Shown one piece after another: positions 62,601 through 64,000 of a stretch of 64,000 nucleotides of DNA. Where the stretch lies: assembly GCF_022458985.1 (NCBI RefSeq), contig NC_061771.1, positions 15,663,001 to 15,727,000 of the forward strand. Reading direction: 5' to 3'. The notes under the pieces were generated by a model that was not told where the DNA came from, ran no database searches, and saw only the letters and a list, made by a program, of their open reading frames with translations. How positions within the stretch are numbered: position 1 is the stretch's first letter; each line of letters begins with the position of its first letter. Both the position numbers and the translations under genes were made by a program. The stretch is from Mugil cephalus (taxonomy: Eukaryota; Chordata; Actinopteri; Mugiliformes; Mugilidae).

Positions 62601-64000
62601 CCCATCTTTCATCTCAAAAGATGGGGGTACTGCGGGGGTGGATTGATTTGATGTTTTGATGCATTGTTTGATGACGGGCAGCTCAAAGTGGAGGATGCCT
62701 CTGTGATGTCTCTGCGCTGGCGGACATGAAAAGCGTCACCTGGCCCCTGAGCAGAGGGCTATGGCTGATAGTGGATTTAAGGGCGCCCGCTGAGCTGGAC
62801 GGTGGCTCCATTCACGCCACATAATCCATTCGGCGTGACCTTTATATTTTTAGAGTCAGTTCCACTTCCCCGTCGGGCCCCGCCTCGTTAAAACTATCGC
62901 GGGCACCGGGGCCCTGATGAACCGCGTCCTTTAACCGCGCGCGCACACATCTCGTTTATCGCGCGCGTCGGGTCCCGCGAGGAGAACAGGCGCCTTCAAT
63001 CACCTACCGAGCCGTCTGTTGATCAAAAGAAACACGGAGCACGAGTCGAGCTCGTCAGTCGAACAAACACATTCTTGCTGGATATCTTTGTGGGTTTCAT
63101 CATCCTGCATCAAGTGACTGCTGGGGGAAAAAAAAAAAAAACAAAGCCTTGTTCTCATCCCTGTGACATCAGCGCTCGCAGACAGACAGAGAGCAGGGGA
63201 GGATTCACAGCGCGGCCGACCATATATTATCAATTAGCCCCGTCCAAAAAATGTGAATGCAATTTTCCATCTGGCCTCCACCCATCCTCCAATTAATTGT
63301 TCCTAAAGGCTCGTGTAAAAAAAAAAAAAAAAAAACATATATTAGGACAAAAGAAATAAATAATCTCCTAAAGTATGCTAGGCAGCCATTAGTCATGAGC
63401 CTCAAACTCCTACCACGTCCCAGATTTGCCTGGACTAGGAGCAAACATAATTGGTATAAATCTCCTCAGTAAGCCACATAAAAAGCAGAAGGGTGCAAAT
63501 TGCTACACTGCTGTGTGTTAAGACACTGAAACAGTTGCGCGGATCAGACGAAACTGCAGCGGCAGGGAAAGAGCAGCGTTCAGCTCTGCTCTCTCCCTCT
63601 GTGACTCGGGGGCCACTGAGTTTTTCTCCAGCCATAGTAAATTGGGCGCCTGGGGCGGGAGCCTTGGCCGAGCTTGCGTTTCAGTGCCGGCTGTGGAGGG
63701 CATGAGGGATAGAGATATGGCACTGGAGGGGGGGGGGGCGGTGGTGTTGGGAGGGGGTGCGGGCGCAGGGCGTAGATGCGGGGGGAGGACTGGCAGCGCA
63801 GCGGAGGTGACATTAGGCACATGTTTTAACACAAAAGGGACCTGGCTCGTTAGCACGCTAACTAGCGAGCTCCATGGCAATCAGCGCTCCTCATTCTTCC
63901 TTGGCCTCTCTATCCACCTCCGCATAAATATGGCTACATCTGCAAGTGTAATCACTCCATTGTACTCCGATTTTCTGCTCTGCTGGGCAGCAGCATGGCA

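Larger units (their letters stand above)
54293..64000 (-). other. lef1: lef1 5' intron, runs off the right edge
   Basis: More than 9.7 kb upstream (minus sense) of the SNKVPV exon. I searched for the expected next exon (an MPN...NDPYM...LSPPIPRT-type sequence) and found none, so it and the beta-catenin-binding exons lie outside. Contents are homopolymer C runs (54493-54507, 58385-58402), (CA)n 58710-58761, (GT)n 59611-59697, a CCCT tract at 55374-55432, and CpG-rich patches at 60120-60830 and 62860-63000. An AT-rich, unique-looking block lies at 62050-62260. Confidence 0.6.

Noticed and set aside
35000..64000. Several ATCAAAG (TCF/LEF) sites in lef1 introns, e.g. near 37546, 38626 and 52430
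   Set aside because: The number seen is about what chance predicts for a 7-mer in 30 kb on two strands, so I do not claim autoregulation.

Overview
This window is vertebrate genomic DNA, almost certainly from a ray-finned (teleost) fish. Small GT-AG exons sit in AT-rich introns, and the exons read as close homologues of well-known vertebrate proteins. Dispersed elements of teleost type (tRNA-derived SINE, hAT and other inverted-repeat elements, LINE remnants) and long dinucleotide microsatellites fill the rest. No operons, CRISPR arrays or other prokaryotic features are present.

Five protein genes were read exon by exon with phase-consistent splice junctions. In order they are papss1 (minus strand, 1217-13818, last exon off the left edge), sgms2 (plus, coding 18325-21716), cyp2u1 (plus, 23418-27166), hadh (plus, 29750-32753) and lef1 (minus, 35642-54292, first exons off the right edge). 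From memory this is the conserved vertebrate block PAPSS1-SGMS2-CYP2U1-HADH-LEF1 (human 4q25). papss1 and sgms2 are head to head and share a short GC-rich promoter interval. sgms2, cyp2u1 and hadh run in tandem. hadh and lef1 converge.

The first four genes are metabolic: universal sulfate donor synthesis, sphingomyelin synthesis, fatty-acid hydroxylation and mitochondrial beta-oxidation. lef1 is the HMG-box effector of Wnt/beta-catenin signalling, and its introns fill the right half of the window. That half differs in composition from the left: it holds CpG-rich blocks, long purine/pyrimidine tracts, G-runs and (GT)n arrays. The 9.2-kb intron before the last lef1 exon and the more than 9.7-kb 5' intron show no further recognisable exon.

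The mobile-element record includes three related copies of an inverted-repeat element at 5.8, 28.9 and 53.8 kb, a hAT-like element with an 8-bp target-site duplication in lef1, two LINE remnants, a SINE, and a three-copy duplicated segment inside papss1 introns. No new biological system was found. The points most worth checking are a 53-bp tandem duplication across the hadh stop codon, a pair of compensating palindromes at 28.2 kb, the apparent lack of the mammalian LEF1 exon-6 equivalent, and a weak splice donor in sgms2.
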